In this document: positions 1 to 7,589 of the stretch, one piece after another
Layout of the letters: each line of letters starts with the position of its first letter
Position numbering within the stretch: the stretch's first letter is position 1
Assembly (NCBI GenBank): GCA_964544305.1
Contig: CAZJAZ010000059.1
Span: forward strand, 1 to 13,259
Source of the DNA: JAFDWI01 sp964544305
GTDB taxonomy: Bacteria > Actinomycetota > Acidimicrobiia > Acidimicrobiales > Iamiaceae
Direction: 5' to 3'
DNA length: 13,259 nt
Notes under the pieces: generated by a model
What the model saw: only the letters and a program-made list of their open reading frames with translations
What the model was told of the DNA's origin: nothing
Database searches by the model: none
Program-made: the position numbers and the translations under genes

Positions 1-15
1 ACCTTGCGAGAAGGT
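1..15 (-). terminator. Possible hairpin after groEL, cut by the window edge
   Basis: Four bases past the groEL stop the two 5-base arms ACCTT and AAGGT can pair around a 5-base loop. This could be the top of a transcription terminator for the groES-groEL operon. The stem is short and the window ends before any T tract could be seen, so this is a weak call. Confidence 0.25.
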
Positions 16-19
16 TTGT

Positions 20-1663
20 TTACATCATGCCACCCATGCCACCCATGCCGCCCATCGCTGCGGCAGCAGCAGCAGGATCAGCTTCTTCGGGCTTGTCGGC
101 AACGACCGCTTCAGTGGTGAGTAGCAACGCTGCAATCGACGACGCGTTCTGCAGCGCCGCACGGGTCACCTTGGCTGGGTCAATGACGCCAGCCTTGACG
201 AGGTCTTCGAACTCACCGGTGGCAGCGTTGTAACCGTTGTTGCCCTTGAGTCCTTCAACCTTTTGCACCACGACCGCACCCTCTTCACCGGCGTTGTCGG
301 CGATGAGACGGGCCGGGGCAGCCAGAGCTGCGTGCACCGAGGAAGCACCCGTGGCCTCGTCACCCGAAAGGGTTTCGATGACCTTGGCCACCGCGGGGCG
401 GGCCCGCAACAAGGCGGTGCCGCCACCGGCGACCACGCCTTCTTCAATGGCTGCACGAGTTGCGCTGAGCGCGTCTTCAATGCGGTGCTTCTTCTCTTTG
501 AGCTCAACTTCGGTGGCCGCACCAACCTTGACCACGGCAACGCCGCCGGCCAGTTTGGCAAGACGCTCCTGGAGCTTCTCACGGTCCCAATCAGAGTCGG
601 TGTCTTCGATCTCGCGACGGATTTGTGCGACCCGACCTTCGACATCAGACGAGTTGCCGGCACCTTCAACAATGGTGGTGTTGTCTTTCGTGACCACAAC
701 CTTGCGAGCCTGACCGAGCAGGTCAAGGGTGACGTTGTCGAGCTTGAGGCCGACGGTCTCGGAAATAACCTGACCACCGGTCAGCACGGCGATGTCCTGC
801 AAGGTGGCCTTGCGGCGCTCACCGAACCCAGGAGCCTTCACACCAACCGAGGTGAACGTGCCACGGATCTTGTTGACCACGAGTGTGGCGAGTGCTTCGC
901 CTTCGATGTCTTCGGCGATGATCAACAGCGGCTTGCCTGACTGCATGACCTTTTCGAGCACCGGTACGAGGTCTTGGACCGACGTGATCTTGCCTTCGTT
1001 GAGCAGGATGTACGGGTTCTCAAGCACGGCCTCTTGACGGTCGTGGTCAGACACGAAGTACGGCGAGAGGTAACCCTTGTCGAACTGCATACCTTCGGTG
1101 AACTCGAGCTCAAGACCAAAGGTGTTGGACTCTTCAATGGTGACCACGCCGTCTTTGCCGACCTTGTCGATCGCTTCGGCCAACGTGTCGCCAATCGCGG
1201 AGTCGTTGTTGGCTGAAATGGCTGCGACCTGGGCGATTTCGCTGCGGTCGTCGACCTCTTTGGCGGCCTTGCCAAGAGCGGCGACGGCTGCCTCAACGGC
1301 AGCTTCGATGCCCTTTTTGAGTGCCATCGGGTTCGCACCGGCGGCCACGTTGCGCAGGCCAGCCTGCACGAGTGCTTGGGCCAGCACGGTTGCGGTGGTG
1401 GTTCCGTCACCGGCTACGTCGTTGGTCTTGGTGGCGACCTCTTTGACGAGCTGGGCACCCATGTTCTCGAAGGGGTCTTCGAGTTCGATTTCACGGGCGA
1501 TGGATACACCATCGTTGGTGATGGTTGGGGCGCCGAACTTCTTGTCGAGCACCACGTTGCGGCCCTTGGGACCAATGGTTACTTTGACGGCGTCGGCGAG
1601 CTTGTTGACGCCGGCTTCGAGGCCGCGGCGGGCTTGTTCGTCGAATTTCAGAATTTTTGCCAT
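20..1663 (-). CDS. groEL: Chaperonin GroEL (Hsp60), 547 aa
   Basis: This is the large chaperonin subunit. It forms a double heptameric ring in the cytoplasm that, with the GroES lid, folds client proteins using ATP. The protein is full length for the family. Near the N-terminus it has the ATP-binding GDGTTT motif (residues 85-90, with D86 matching catalytic D87 of E. coli). The conserved block RIEDALSATRAAIEEG leads into VVAGGG, which is the chaperonin signature. It ends in the flexible tail MGGMGGMGGMM that lines the cavity floor. The ATG start agrees with homologues and has a purine-rich GAAAGAG stretch upstream. It lies 19 bases after groES and is co-transcribed with it under CIRCE/HrcA control. 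The GGM tail is the general type. In Mycobacterium the groES-linked copy (groEL1) instead has a histidine-rich tail, so this copy is probably the main housekeeping GroEL. Confidence 0.99.
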   Translation of the reverse strand: MAKILKFDEQARRGLEAGVNKLADAVKVTIGPKGRNVVLDKKFGAPTITNDGVSIAREIELEDPFENMGAQLVKEVATKTNDVAGDGTTTATVLAQALVQAGLRNVAAGANPMALKKGIEAAVEAAVAALGKAAKEVDDRSEIAQVAAISANNDSAIGDTLAEAIDKVGKDGVVTIEESNTFGLELEFTEGMQFDKGYLSPYFVSDHDRQEAVLENPYILLNEGKITSVQDLVPVLEKVMQSGKPLLIIAEDIEGEALATLVVNKIRGTFTSVGVKAPGFGERRKATLQDIAVLTGGQVISETVGLKLDNVTLDLLGQARKVVVTKDNTTIVEGAGNSSDVEGRVAQIRREIEDTDSDWDREKLQERLAKLAGGVAVVKVGAATEVELKEKKHRIEDALSATRAAIEEGVVAGGGTALLRARPAVAKVIETLSGDEATGASSVHAALAAPARLIADNAGEEGAVVVQKVEGLKGNNGYNAATGEFEDLVKAGVIDPAKVTRAALQNASSIAALLLTTEAVVADKPEEADPAAAAAAMGGMGGMGGMM

Positions 1664-1682
1664 GTTGTTTTCTCTTTCGTTC

Positions 1683-1973
1683 TCAGCTCAGCTTCGCGAG
1701 GACGTCGCGAGCGTTGAGGATCAGGACATCTTCACCGTCGACGGTGATTTCGGTGCCGCCGTACTTGGAGTACACGACGGTGTCGCCTTCTGCGACGTCA
1801 ACCGGGATGATTTCGCCGGTCGTGTCAGAACGACGGCCCGGGCCGACGGCCAGCACGGTGCCCTGTTGGGGCTTTTCTTGTGCGGAGTCGGGAATGACCA
1901 GACCGGATGCGGTGGTCTGCTCGGCATCGGATTGTTTGACCACGATGCGATCTTCGAGCGGCTGCAAACTCAT
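1683..1973 (-). CDS. groES: Co-chaperonin GroES (Hsp10), 96 aa
   Basis: GroES is the heptameric lid that caps GroEL and encloses the folding chamber. The length is typical. The N-terminal PLEDRIVVK strand, the mobile loop around residues 17-38 that binds GroEL, the GTVLAVGPG turn, the KYGGTEI segment and the C-terminal strand EDVLILNARDVLA are all present in order. The ATG is preceded by AAGGAG six bases upstream, which is a good ribosome binding site. It is the first gene of the groES-groEL operon. An untranslated leader of about 120 bases separates it from the predicted promoter. Confidence 0.98.
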   Translation of the reverse strand: MSLQPLEDRIVVKQSDAEQTTASGLVIPDSAQEKPQQGTVLAVGPGRRSDTTGEIIPVDVAEGDTVVYSKYGGTEITVDGEDVLILNARDVLAKLS

Positions 1974-2095
1974 GAACTACTCCTTGGTGGTGCGGATGCG
2001 GAAAAGCATCGTGTTCGACGACGCTCCTTCCGACGTGAGGCGGTTCGTCCGCATCCATTTGACGTGGTCGAGGCGTTAGCACTCACACCGGAAGA
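1974..2095 (-). other. groES mRNA leader with a 9-bp closing stem
   Basis: From the inferred start site near 2095 to the groES ATG there are about 120 untranslated bases. Positions 1994-2002 (GGATGCGGA) and 2048-2056 (TCCGCATCC) are perfect 9-base complements. They could close a long hairpin whose base sits about 9 bases upstream of the AAGGAG ribosome binding site. The 5' end of the RNA also carries part of the proximal CIRCE element. Whether this stem changes translation, for example with temperature, is not shown by the sequence. Confidence 0.4.
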
Positions 2096-2102
2096 CTGCT
2101 AA
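2076..2102 (-). promoter_or_regulatory. CIRCE operator (HrcA site), promoter-proximal
   Basis: The half-sites TTAGCACTC and GACTGCTAA are separated by exactly 9 bases. The CIRCE consensus is TTAGCACTC-N9-GAGTGCTAA, so this site differs at one position. CIRCE is bound by the heat-shock repressor HrcA, which is not encoded in this window. The element overlaps the -10 box by one base and covers the predicted transcription start of groES, so bound HrcA would block initiation. Confidence 0.9.
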
Positions 2103-2130
2103 TGCTACGGCGCAAATCTGGCACTTGCAA
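2102..2130 (-). promoter_or_regulatory. Predicted groESL promoter
   Basis: On the minus strand a -35-like TTGCAA (2125-2130) and a -10-like TAGCAT (2102-2107) are separated by 17 bases. Each matches its sigma-70 consensus at four of six positions. The pair sits between two CIRCE elements and overlaps both, which supports it as the groESL promoter, with a start near 2095. Confidence 0.6.
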
Positions 2131-2144
2131 GCCGAGAGTGCTAA
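2118..2144 (-). promoter_or_regulatory. CIRCE operator (HrcA site), promoter-distal
   Basis: One half-site is a perfect TTAGCACTC (read on the minus strand from 2144). The other, AAGTGCCAG, keeps six of nine consensus bases, and the spacer is the required 9 bases. It overlaps the -35 box. With the proximal element it brackets the promoter. The degenerate arm suggests weaker affinity than the proximal site. Confidence 0.75.
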
Positions 2145-2186
2145 TTCCATGCAAATTCTTCCTGCGCCGGCCGAAACTTGTGGCAA

Positions 2187-2414
2187 TTAGCGCTTGTTAC
2201 GGCGGACTTCGTCGCCCGGATCATCGCGCAACCACTCTTGATCCTTGTCTTCAAAACGAGCACCCGCGTTCGTGGTGAGATCATCGAGTGCCGGATCGTC
2301 GTCACCCATGTCGGCAAACCACGGGGCATCGCCGCGCGCTTTGGCGCGATCAGACGCGTCCGACCACAAATCCTCGTCAAATCCCTTGTTGCGACGCTTC
2401 GAAAACAACCCCAT
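2187..2414 (-). CDS. Small acidic hypothetical protein, 75 aa
   Basis: I do not recognise this protein. It begins with a basic patch (MGLFSKRRNK), is rich in Asp and Glu in the middle (for example MGDDDPALDD) and ends in a basic RRNKR. It has no signal peptide or membrane segment and is probably a soluble, largely disordered cytoplasmic protein. The ORF is in the direction of its neighbours and fills the space between tsaD and the groESL operators. No strong ribosome binding site is visible upstream of the ATG (ACTGGTAACTC). The biased but non-repetitive composition and sensible location make it a plausible gene. It could be read through from the tsaD operon or have its own promoter. Confidence 0.6.
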   Translation of the reverse strand: MGLFSKRRNKGFDEDLWSDASDRAKARGDAPWFADMGDDDPALDDLTTNAGARFEDKDQEWLRDDPGDEVRRNKR

Positions 2415-2472
2415 GAGTTACCAGTCTTGCAGACAGGGAGAAACCTTCGCTCCAAAGATGCTCAAACATTTT

Positions 2473-2523
2473 CCGTTTTGGGTGCCAAAACGGGACCTGC
2501 AGGTTCCAAAAACGCACCCAAAA
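2473..2523. repeat. Symmetric 48-base palindrome with an alternative hairpin
   Basis: TTTTGGGTGC (2476-2485) is perfectly complementary to GCACCCAAAA (2514-2523). On the same axis, GGGACC (2492-2497) pairs with GGTTCC (2502-2507) around a TGCA tip, with one G-T wobble, leaving a symmetric 6x6 A-rich internal loop. A competing hairpin pairs CCGTTTTGG (2473-2481) with CCAAAACGG (2485-2493). The structure sits 55-105 bases past the tsaD stop. No T tract follows on either strand, so it is not a classic intrinsic terminator. It may be a U-less terminator, an RNA processing site or a protein-binding palindrome. Confidence 0.6.
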
Positions 2524-2577
2524 TCAGAAGATGAGGGTGTTGAGGGACCGAGGCTGGTCACATCAGACCGAGGGCGC

Positions 2578-3603
2578 TCAGTTCAGACCGAGTCCAGGGT
2601 TCGCACCTAGCGTGAGTGGGCTCGGCCCATCGGCGACAAGCCGGTAAAACGCGGCAGCCCCAATCATCGCGGCATTGTCGGTACACATGGCCCGGTCCGG
2701 CAAATATGACGCTAAGCCATCCTCCTCACAGACCTGTGTGATGCGGGCTCGCAACGCCGAATTTGCGGCTACTCCCCCGCCGATACAAATGCCGTTTGCG
2801 CCGATTTCGCGAGCCGCACGCCGGGCCTTATCCACCAACACATCCACGACCGCGGCCTGAAAAGAAGCCGCCACATCCGCGGTCGACACATTCGGATTCT
2901 TGCGCACGTAATTGACAACCGACGTCTTCAAGCCTGAAAACGAAAAGTCATAACTGTCGCCACGCATGGCACGAGGAAACGCAATCGCCTGTGGGTCACC
3001 CTCACCGGCCAAACGGTCAATGATCGGCCCACCCGGATACCCCAACCCCAAAAACCGCGCCACCTTGTCGAATGCTTCACCCGCCGCGTCATCCACGGTC
3101 GCACCCAGCACCGTGTACTCCGTGGGAGAACGAAGATCAACCAGGGTCGTGTGTCCACCCGAAACCAACAACACCACCAACGGCGGCGCCAAATCCGGTT
3201 GCTCCAAAAATCCTGCGACAAGATGCCCTTCCAAATGATTCACACCCACAAAAGGCACGCCCCAACTCAGCGCCAACGCTTTGGCCGTCGACACCCCAAC
3301 CAACAGCGCCCCAATGAGGCCCGGCCCATAGGTTGCTGCAACCGCATCAATATCGGACGGGACCATCCCGGCCGCACCGATCGCCTCGGCTGCAACCGGA
3401 ACACACAACTCAACATGGGCCCGACTCGCAACTTCAGGCACCACGCCACCAAAACGGGCGTGCAAATCAATTTGGCTCGACACAACCGACGACGCAACTC
3501 GCCTGCCCCCAACAACCACCGCGGCAGCGGTCTCATCACACGACGTTTCAATCGCCAAAATGCGCGTCGTCTCGTCAGCCGCCCACGGGGTCATCGGGTT
3601 CAC
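2578..3603 (-). CDS. tsaD: tRNA N6-adenosine threonylcarbamoyltransferase TsaD
   Basis: TsaD is the catalytic subunit of the TsaBDE complex. It transfers the threonylcarbamoyl group to A37 of ANN-decoding tRNAs to make t6A in the cytoplasm. The ASKHA-fold motifs are present: IETSCDET near the N-terminus, YGPGLIGALLVG (about 92-103), the metal-binding VNHLEGH (H123 and H127), LVSGGHT (147-152), IGGGVAANS (274-282) and the third metal ligand in CTDNAAM (D309). I chose the GTG at 3603, giving 341 aa, because it overlaps the rimI stop as GTGA and has GGGGGTG just upstream. An ATG at 3594 is the alternative (338 aa), and a longer ATG at 3639 would overlap rimI more deeply. It is the last gene of the tsaE-tsaB-rimI-tsaD run. 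Confidence 0.97.
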   Translation of the reverse strand: MNPMTPWAADETTRILAIETSCDETAAAVVVGGRRVASSVVSSQIDLHARFGGVVPEVASRAHVELCVPVAAEAIGAAGMVPSDIDAVAATYGPGLIGALLVGVSTAKALALSWGVPFVGVNHLEGHLVAGFLEQPDLAPPLVVLLVSGGHTTLVDLRSPTEYTVLGATVDDAAGEAFDKVARFLGLGYPGGPIIDRLAGEGDPQAIAFPRAMRGDSYDFSFSGLKTSVVNYVRKNPNVSTADVAASFQAAVVDVLVDKARRAAREIGANGICIGGGVAANSALRARITQVCEEDGLASYLPDRAMCTDNAAMIGAAAFYRLVADGPSPLTLGANPGLGLN

Positions 3604-4157
3604 TGAACACCCCCGGCCATCGCCAGATTGTCGAGGCAAGTCGCACCGACTAGCGATGATTCAACCGCATTCAGGCGAGCCACCATCTCGTCGGACGAAA
3701 TATCGTGTGCCCACATAATCAACGCGTCTTCCCCGGTTGCCGCGTAATAGTTCTTGCGCACCCCCGCTGGCACAAAACCAAACCGCTGATACAACGCCCG
3801 CGCTGGCTCGTTCGCCATACGCACTTCCAACGTCAAACCGGTCGCACCACGCTCGATTGCGTGACGAAGCTGATAGCACAACATGCGGGTCGCGATTCCC
3901 CGCCGCTGCCAGCCCGGTGCAACCACAACCGTGGTGAAATGCCCTTCGTCAACGATGTACAACACGCCGCAATGACCTACGATCTGCTCCCCTATCCGAG
4001 CAATCACATAGCTGCGTGACTCGGGTCGGGCAAGCTCAGAAAGAAACAACCCCATTGTCCACGGCTCGGCATACACGGCCTTCTCGTGCTCAATGACCTT
4101 GGGCAAGTGACGGCGTCGCATCGGCGCCAACGTGACCGTCGCTTCATCGACGCTCAT
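3600..4157 (-). CDS. rimI: Ribosomal protein S18 alanine N-acetyltransferase RimI
   Basis: This is a GNAT-family acetyltransferase of 185 aa. In E. coli RimI acetylates the N-terminal alanine of ribosomal protein S18. Actinobacterial RimI may have broader N-terminal targets. Visible features are the acetyl-CoA pyrophosphate loop QRRGIA (84-89), the preceding strand HFTTVVVAPGW, the strand LTLEVR (108-113), and ARALYQRFGF (119-128) with the conserved Tyr, followed by the NYYAATGEDALIMW C-terminal block. A tail of about 35 residues extends beyond the usual end. The ATG start at 4157 overlaps the tsaB stop as ATGA. An upstream ATG at 4223 in the same frame would run 69 bases into tsaB and is less likely. 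Its position between tsaB and tsaD is the same as in Mycobacterium. Confidence 0.93.
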   Translation of the reverse strand: MSVDEATVTLAPMRRRHLPKVIEHEKAVYAEPWTMGLFLSELARPESRSYVIARIGEQIVGHCGVLYIVDEGHFTTVVVAPGWQRRGIATRMLCYQLRHAIERGATGLTLEVRMANEPARALYQRFGFVPAGVRKNYYAATGEDALIMWAHDISSDEMVARLNAVESSLVGATCLDNLAMAGGVQ

Positions 4158-4861
4158 CCCCGCACCTGCCCGTGACGGGTTTCCCAATTGATCTCTGCGT
4201 CCGGCTGACGCAAATACACACAACGCACCTCATTGGGTTGCACCCACTCTTCACGCATTGCCTGCGCGTGCGCGAGATGCACGAGCGCCTCAACCGACGG
4301 ATACATCATGCCAACGTCAGCCACCTCAACTCGGTCGCATCCGGCAAACATTTCTTGGTAACGAATCGCCCCGGTCCCAAGCAACACATGCGGATTAGGG
4401 TCAGCGCTAAGTTCTGCAACAAGATCGTCCGGACTGATCGTGCGTGGCGCGCTGACGCGCTGCATGCCGCCTGGCACCGCGACATAGTCGGCAACAAAGA
4501 GTTCGCCACGTCGTGCGTCGAGCACCGCGGTCACCTTTCGGTTGCCATAGCGCACACCAAACGCCAAGAGATCCAGACTCGACACCGCAATCATGGGCAC
4601 GCTCAATGCAAAGGCGCACGCTTTGGCGGTGGCGACCCCAACGCGCAAGCCCGTGAACAGCCCCGGTCCGTTATCAACCGCCACCAAGGCGATATCGGTC
4701 ATGGCAACGCCTGCCGCATCGCACACACTGGCGATGGCCGGCGTAATCAACTCGGCGTGTTCACGCCCGCGCACCGCGCTCCACGTGGCACGCACACCTG
4801 ACGCGTCGCCAAGTGCCACCCCGATCTGTGCCGTCGATGTTGAAATCCCGAGCACCAACAT
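4154..4861 (-). CDS. tsaB: t6A biosynthesis protein TsaB
   Basis: TsaB is the non-catalytic ASKHA-fold partner that dimerises with TsaD and lets TsaE bind, and is needed for t6A formation. The 235-aa product starts MLVLGISTSTAQIGVALGD and has the typical DNGPGLFTGLRVGVATAKA block (63-81), which is the family's hallmark. It lacks the metal-binding His pair of TsaD, as expected. The ATG at 4861 shares one base with the tsaE stop (TGATG), which favours it over the longer in-frame start at 4933 that would lie inside tsaE. It ends in an ATGA overlap with rimI. Confidence 0.95.
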   Translation of the reverse strand: MLVLGISTSTAQIGVALGDASGVRATWSAVRGREHAELITPAIASVCDAAGVAMTDIALVAVDNGPGLFTGLRVGVATAKACAFALSVPMIAVSSLDLLAFGVRYGNRKVTAVLDARRGELFVADYVAVPGGMQRVSAPRTISPDDLVAELSADPNPHVLLGTGAIRYQEMFAGCDRVEVADVGMMYPSVEALVHLAHAQAMREEWVQPNEVRCVYLRQPDAEINWETRHGQVRG

Positions 4862-5373
4862 CAAATCGCCACCGCCCCAGGCGCAGCCCACGGGGCGATG
4901 GCCTCGGTCAGGCTGGCCCAAACAGATCCCCACCGTGACCCATGTCCAGTGAAGGTAATGCGCCGGTCATCGTCGCCCGCACCAAGAGCCAGTTGAATCA
5001 ACAGGTGTTCGCTACCGAGCACACCCGAGATTGCTTCACCCCACTCGATCACACAGACGTCACCGTCATCAAGGGCTTCGTCCAAACCCAAATCAAGCGC
5101 TTCGTGCAGGTTCTCAAGCCGATACACGTCAAGGTGATGCAACCGCACCCGTGCGTCGTAGATCCGTTCGATCGTAAACGTCGGTGACACGATCGACTCG
5201 TTCACCCCTAACGCCGCGCCGAGGCCCTGGGTAAAGGCGGTCTTTCCTGCGCCAAGATCCCCGCCCAGTACCAGCATGTCTCCAGGCGCGATGAGCGCCG
5301 CTATTGTACCGGCGAGTGCGCGGGTCTGGTCTGGTGATCCCGTGAACGCTTCGCTCAACACCGGTGACGACAC
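4861..5373 (-). CDS. tsaE: t6A biosynthesis ATPase TsaE
   Basis: TsaE is the P-loop ATPase that resets the TsaBD complex after each t6A cycle. The 170-aa protein has the Walker A loop GGDLGAGKT (37-45), the switch motif SPTFTI (63-68), HHLDVYRL (79-86) and the Walker B-like VCVIEWGE (106-113), all in family order. The C-terminal tail of about 30 residues is less conserved. The start is GTG at 5373, 15 bases after the upstream hydrolase stop. No strong ribosome binding site is visible, so translation may rely on termination of the upstream gene. Confidence 0.95.
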   Translation of the reverse strand: MSSPVLSEAFTGSPDQTRALAGTIAALIAPGDMLVLGGDLGAGKTAFTQGLGAALGVNESIVSPTFTIERIYDARVRLHHLDVYRLENLHEALDLGLDEALDDGDVCVIEWGEAISGVLGSEHLLIQLALGAGDDDRRITFTGHGSRWGSVWASLTEAIAPWAAPGAVAI

Positions 5374-5388
5374 GTCAATAAATCGTAC

Positions 5389-6402
5389 TCAGGCCGACGG
5401 CTCGGCCACCTTTTGCGCGTCGATGCGAGTCACCAAGTCGTCGAGTGCTTTGACCACTTGGATGGGCCGCTCTTGCATGCATTGATGCCCCGCACCGGCC
5501 AACACCACCAGTTTGCCGTCACGCAAATTGCTCATGATTCGTTTCGCAGCCCAGATGGGGGTGAGCAGATCACGCGACCCGACGATCACGGTTGCCGGTT
5601 GGGTGATTTTGGCGAGCCCATCACGGTTGTCGGTATCGAACAGATCAATCCAGAGCTTCGAGCGGTATTCGTCCGACAAGTCGTGACCAAGACGCGTGGT
5701 GATCTGTACGGCTTTGCCTGATGGTCGACTTCCAAAAGCCACTCTGGTCGCAAGCAGTTCAACATCGTGGGGCACCGCGGGTGGTTTTGCTCCCGCGGCT
5801 TCACGGGCGAGGATGGCTTTTCCGGCACGATCAGCAAGCGCGTCAACACCGGGGGGCATGAGTTGGTAGACCGCGGTGTCCATGAACACGACGCCCGCGA
5901 CGCGCTCGCGCAATACCTCGGGGAAATCACCACAGAACCGGCCGGTAATCATGCCGCCCATCGAGTGGCCCATAATGATCGCATCGTGCAAGTCGAGGCT
6001 TTCAAGCACCGTCGCCAAATCGTGCGCGGCAGGCACCCGGCCAACACCGTCGTCACCAACCACGCTTCGACCATGCCCACGCACATCAAGCGCGATGATC
6101 CGAAAACGGTCTGCTGCCAAATGCATGATCGGTGCCCACACTTCAGCCGCGAGGGTGACACCATGGAGCAACACGAGCGGGCGGCCTTCACCAATGCTCA
6201 CAACGTGCACCGATCCACCGTCATGGGTCGGAATGTCTTGACGCTCGATGCCTTCGGGAAGGTCAAACCATGCATCGTCTACGCCGGGGGCAACACGGGT
6301 CGCGACACGCGCCGCGGCACGCCGACGGCCAGGGCCGAGCGCGAGCGCGGCACCTCCCCCGATGAGTCCAAGTCCCAGTAGGCGGCGGGCTGCAGGCTTC
6401 AT
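5389..6402 (-). CDS. Alpha/beta hydrolase with N-terminal membrane anchor
   Basis: The 337-aa protein has an N-terminal hydrophobic stretch (RRLLGLGLIGGGAALALG, residues 6-23) flanked by arginines, which suggests an uncleaved anchor or signal. It is followed by an alpha/beta hydrolase domain. The oxyanion HG is at residues 80-81 (LVLLHG). The nucleophile is S147 in GHSMGG, the acid is likely D278 in GSRDLLTP, and the histidine is H306 in GAGHQCMQERP. The triad is therefore complete and the enzyme is probably active as an esterase, lipase or peptidase-like hydrolase. The substrate is unknown. I chose ATG 6402, which has GAGAG upstream, over 6441. A hydrolase between alr and tsaE is a known actinobacterial arrangement, also seen in Streptomyces. 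Confidence 0.9.
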   Translation of the reverse strand: MKPAARRLLGLGLIGGGAALALGPGRRRAAARVATRVAPGVDDAWFDLPEGIERQDIPTHDGGSVHVVSIGEGRPLVLLHGVTLAAEVWAPIMHLAADRFRIIALDVRGHGRSVVGDDGVGRVPAAHDLATVLESLDLHDAIIMGHSMGGMITGRFCGDFPEVLRERVAGVVFMDTAVYQLMPPGVDALADRAGKAILAREAAGAKPPAVPHDVELLATRVAFGSRPSGKAVQITTRLGHDLSDEYRSKLWIDLFDTDNRDGLAKITQPATVIVGSRDLLTPIWAAKRIMSNLRDGKLVVLAGAGHQCMQERPIQVVKALDDLVTRIDAQKVAEPSA

Positions 6403-6459
6403 GGTGAAACTCTCTCGACAGATAATTCGGGAACGCCCCAAACGCTACTGTCCCAATGG

Positions 6460-7584
6460 TCAGTGCAAGCCACTCGACGTGGTGTAGCGGCGCGGGAGCC
6501 GTGGGCCAAAGTCGCACACGATCTCGTAGGTGATTGTGTCGAGCAGGTCAGCCCATTCTTGGGCGGTGATTTCGTCGTCGCCTTGCTTGCCGAGCAGCAC
6601 CACCTCGTCGCCGATGGCGACGTTGGCGTCAGGCCCACAATCGACGAGCAACTGATCCATGGTGATCGTGCCAGCGACCCGGCACCGCATGCCCCCAATA
6701 AGTACGTGCGTGCCGAGTGTGCCGAGTTCACGACGCACGCCATCCGCGTAGCCCAGTGGCACCGTGGCAATTTGCGTGGTGCGGTCGGGCCGGTAGCGCA
6801 AACCGTAGGAAATGCCTTCGCCTGGCCCAACGGTTTTGACAAAAGACACGTGTGCGTGCAGCGAGAGTGCAGGCTGCAGGTCAATGACACCGTGCAACGA
6901 CTTTGATGGCGCGAATCCATACAACGAAATGCCCACGCGCACCAGGTCGTAAATGCCAATACCGCGGATTGCCGCGGCACTGTTCGCTGCGTGGACCATG
7001 CCGGTGGGAAGGTTCTGCTCCCGCAACGTCGCACAAACCGCATCAAATCGTTCGATCTGTGTTGCGCTAAACGCATTGTCGGGTTCGTCGGCGACGGCGA
7101 AATGGGTGCACAAACCGGCCATGGTCACGTTCGGCGCTTCCACAATGTGGCGAACCAACATTCCGGCGTCGCTTGGTTCGACACCGACTCGCCGCATGCC
7201 GGTATCAACCATGGCGTGCACCGCGACATTTTTGCCCACGTGTTGCGCGGCTCGTGACAACGCGTCGACCAGGCCGGTGCGATAAACGGTGGGCGTCAAG
7301 TTGTTTGCGATGAGATCGTCAACCGCACTTTCGGGCGGTTCGGAGAGCACCAGAATTGGCGCGTCAATGTTTGCGCAGCGCAACGTGATGCCCTCGTCGA
7401 CGAGGGCCACCGCCACCATCGACGCGCCCGCATCCAATGCGGCTTGCGCGACCTGGATCGCGCCATGTCCGTAACCGTCGGCTTTGACCACCGCACAAAA
7501 TTGGGCGGGGGCTACGTGCGCGGTGAGCACAGCCACGTTGTGGGCGATCGCTGCAAGATCGATCGAAAGCCAAGCGTCGCGCAC
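6460..7584 (-). CDS. alr: Alanine racemase, PLP-dependent
   Basis: Alr interconverts L- and D-alanine to supply D-Ala for peptidoglycan. At 374 aa it is full length. The PLP Schiff-base lysine is K34 in VVKADGYGHG, the family's signature. The second catalytic base is Y260 in GISYG. R131 in GMRRVGV corresponds to the phenolate-interacting Arg. The C-terminal beta domain includes PLGYADG (276-282) and the active-site-entry segment GTITMDQ (305-311). The start is GTG at 7584, 5 bases after the CBS-protein stop, with no convincing ribosome binding site. A 57-base gap separates its stop from the hydrolase gene. D-Ala supply links it to cell-wall growth rather than to its t6A neighbours, but the linkage is widely conserved in actinobacteria. 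Confidence 0.97.
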   Translation of the reverse strand: MRDAWLSIDLAAIAHNVAVLTAHVAPAQFCAVVKADGYGHGAIQVAQAALDAGASMVAVALVDEGITLRCANIDAPILVLSEPPESAVDDLIANNLTPTVYRTGLVDALSRAAQHVGKNVAVHAMVDTGMRRVGVEPSDAGMLVRHIVEAPNVTMAGLCTHFAVADEPDNAFSATQIERFDAVCATLREQNLPTGMVHAANSAAAIRGIGIYDLVRVGISLYGFAPSKSLHGVIDLQPALSLHAHVSFVKTVGPGEGISYGLRYRPDRTTQIATVPLGYADGVRRELGTLGTHVLIGGMRCRVAGTITMDQLLVDCGPDANVAIGDEVVLLGKQGDDEITAQEWADLLDTITYEIVCDFGPRLPRRYTTSSGLH

Positions 7585-7589
7585 TTTTG

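Noticed and set aside
1077..2102. A 341-codon plus-strand open frame across groEL and groES
   Set aside because: It is antisense to two certain genes, has low-complexity Ser/Thr/Ala-rich composition typical of the reverse strand of GC-rich coding DNA, and matches no family.
4172..4801. A 209-codon plus-strand open frame opposite tsaB
   Set aside because: Antisense shadow of tsaB with a His/Arg-rich, family-less product and no ribosome binding site.
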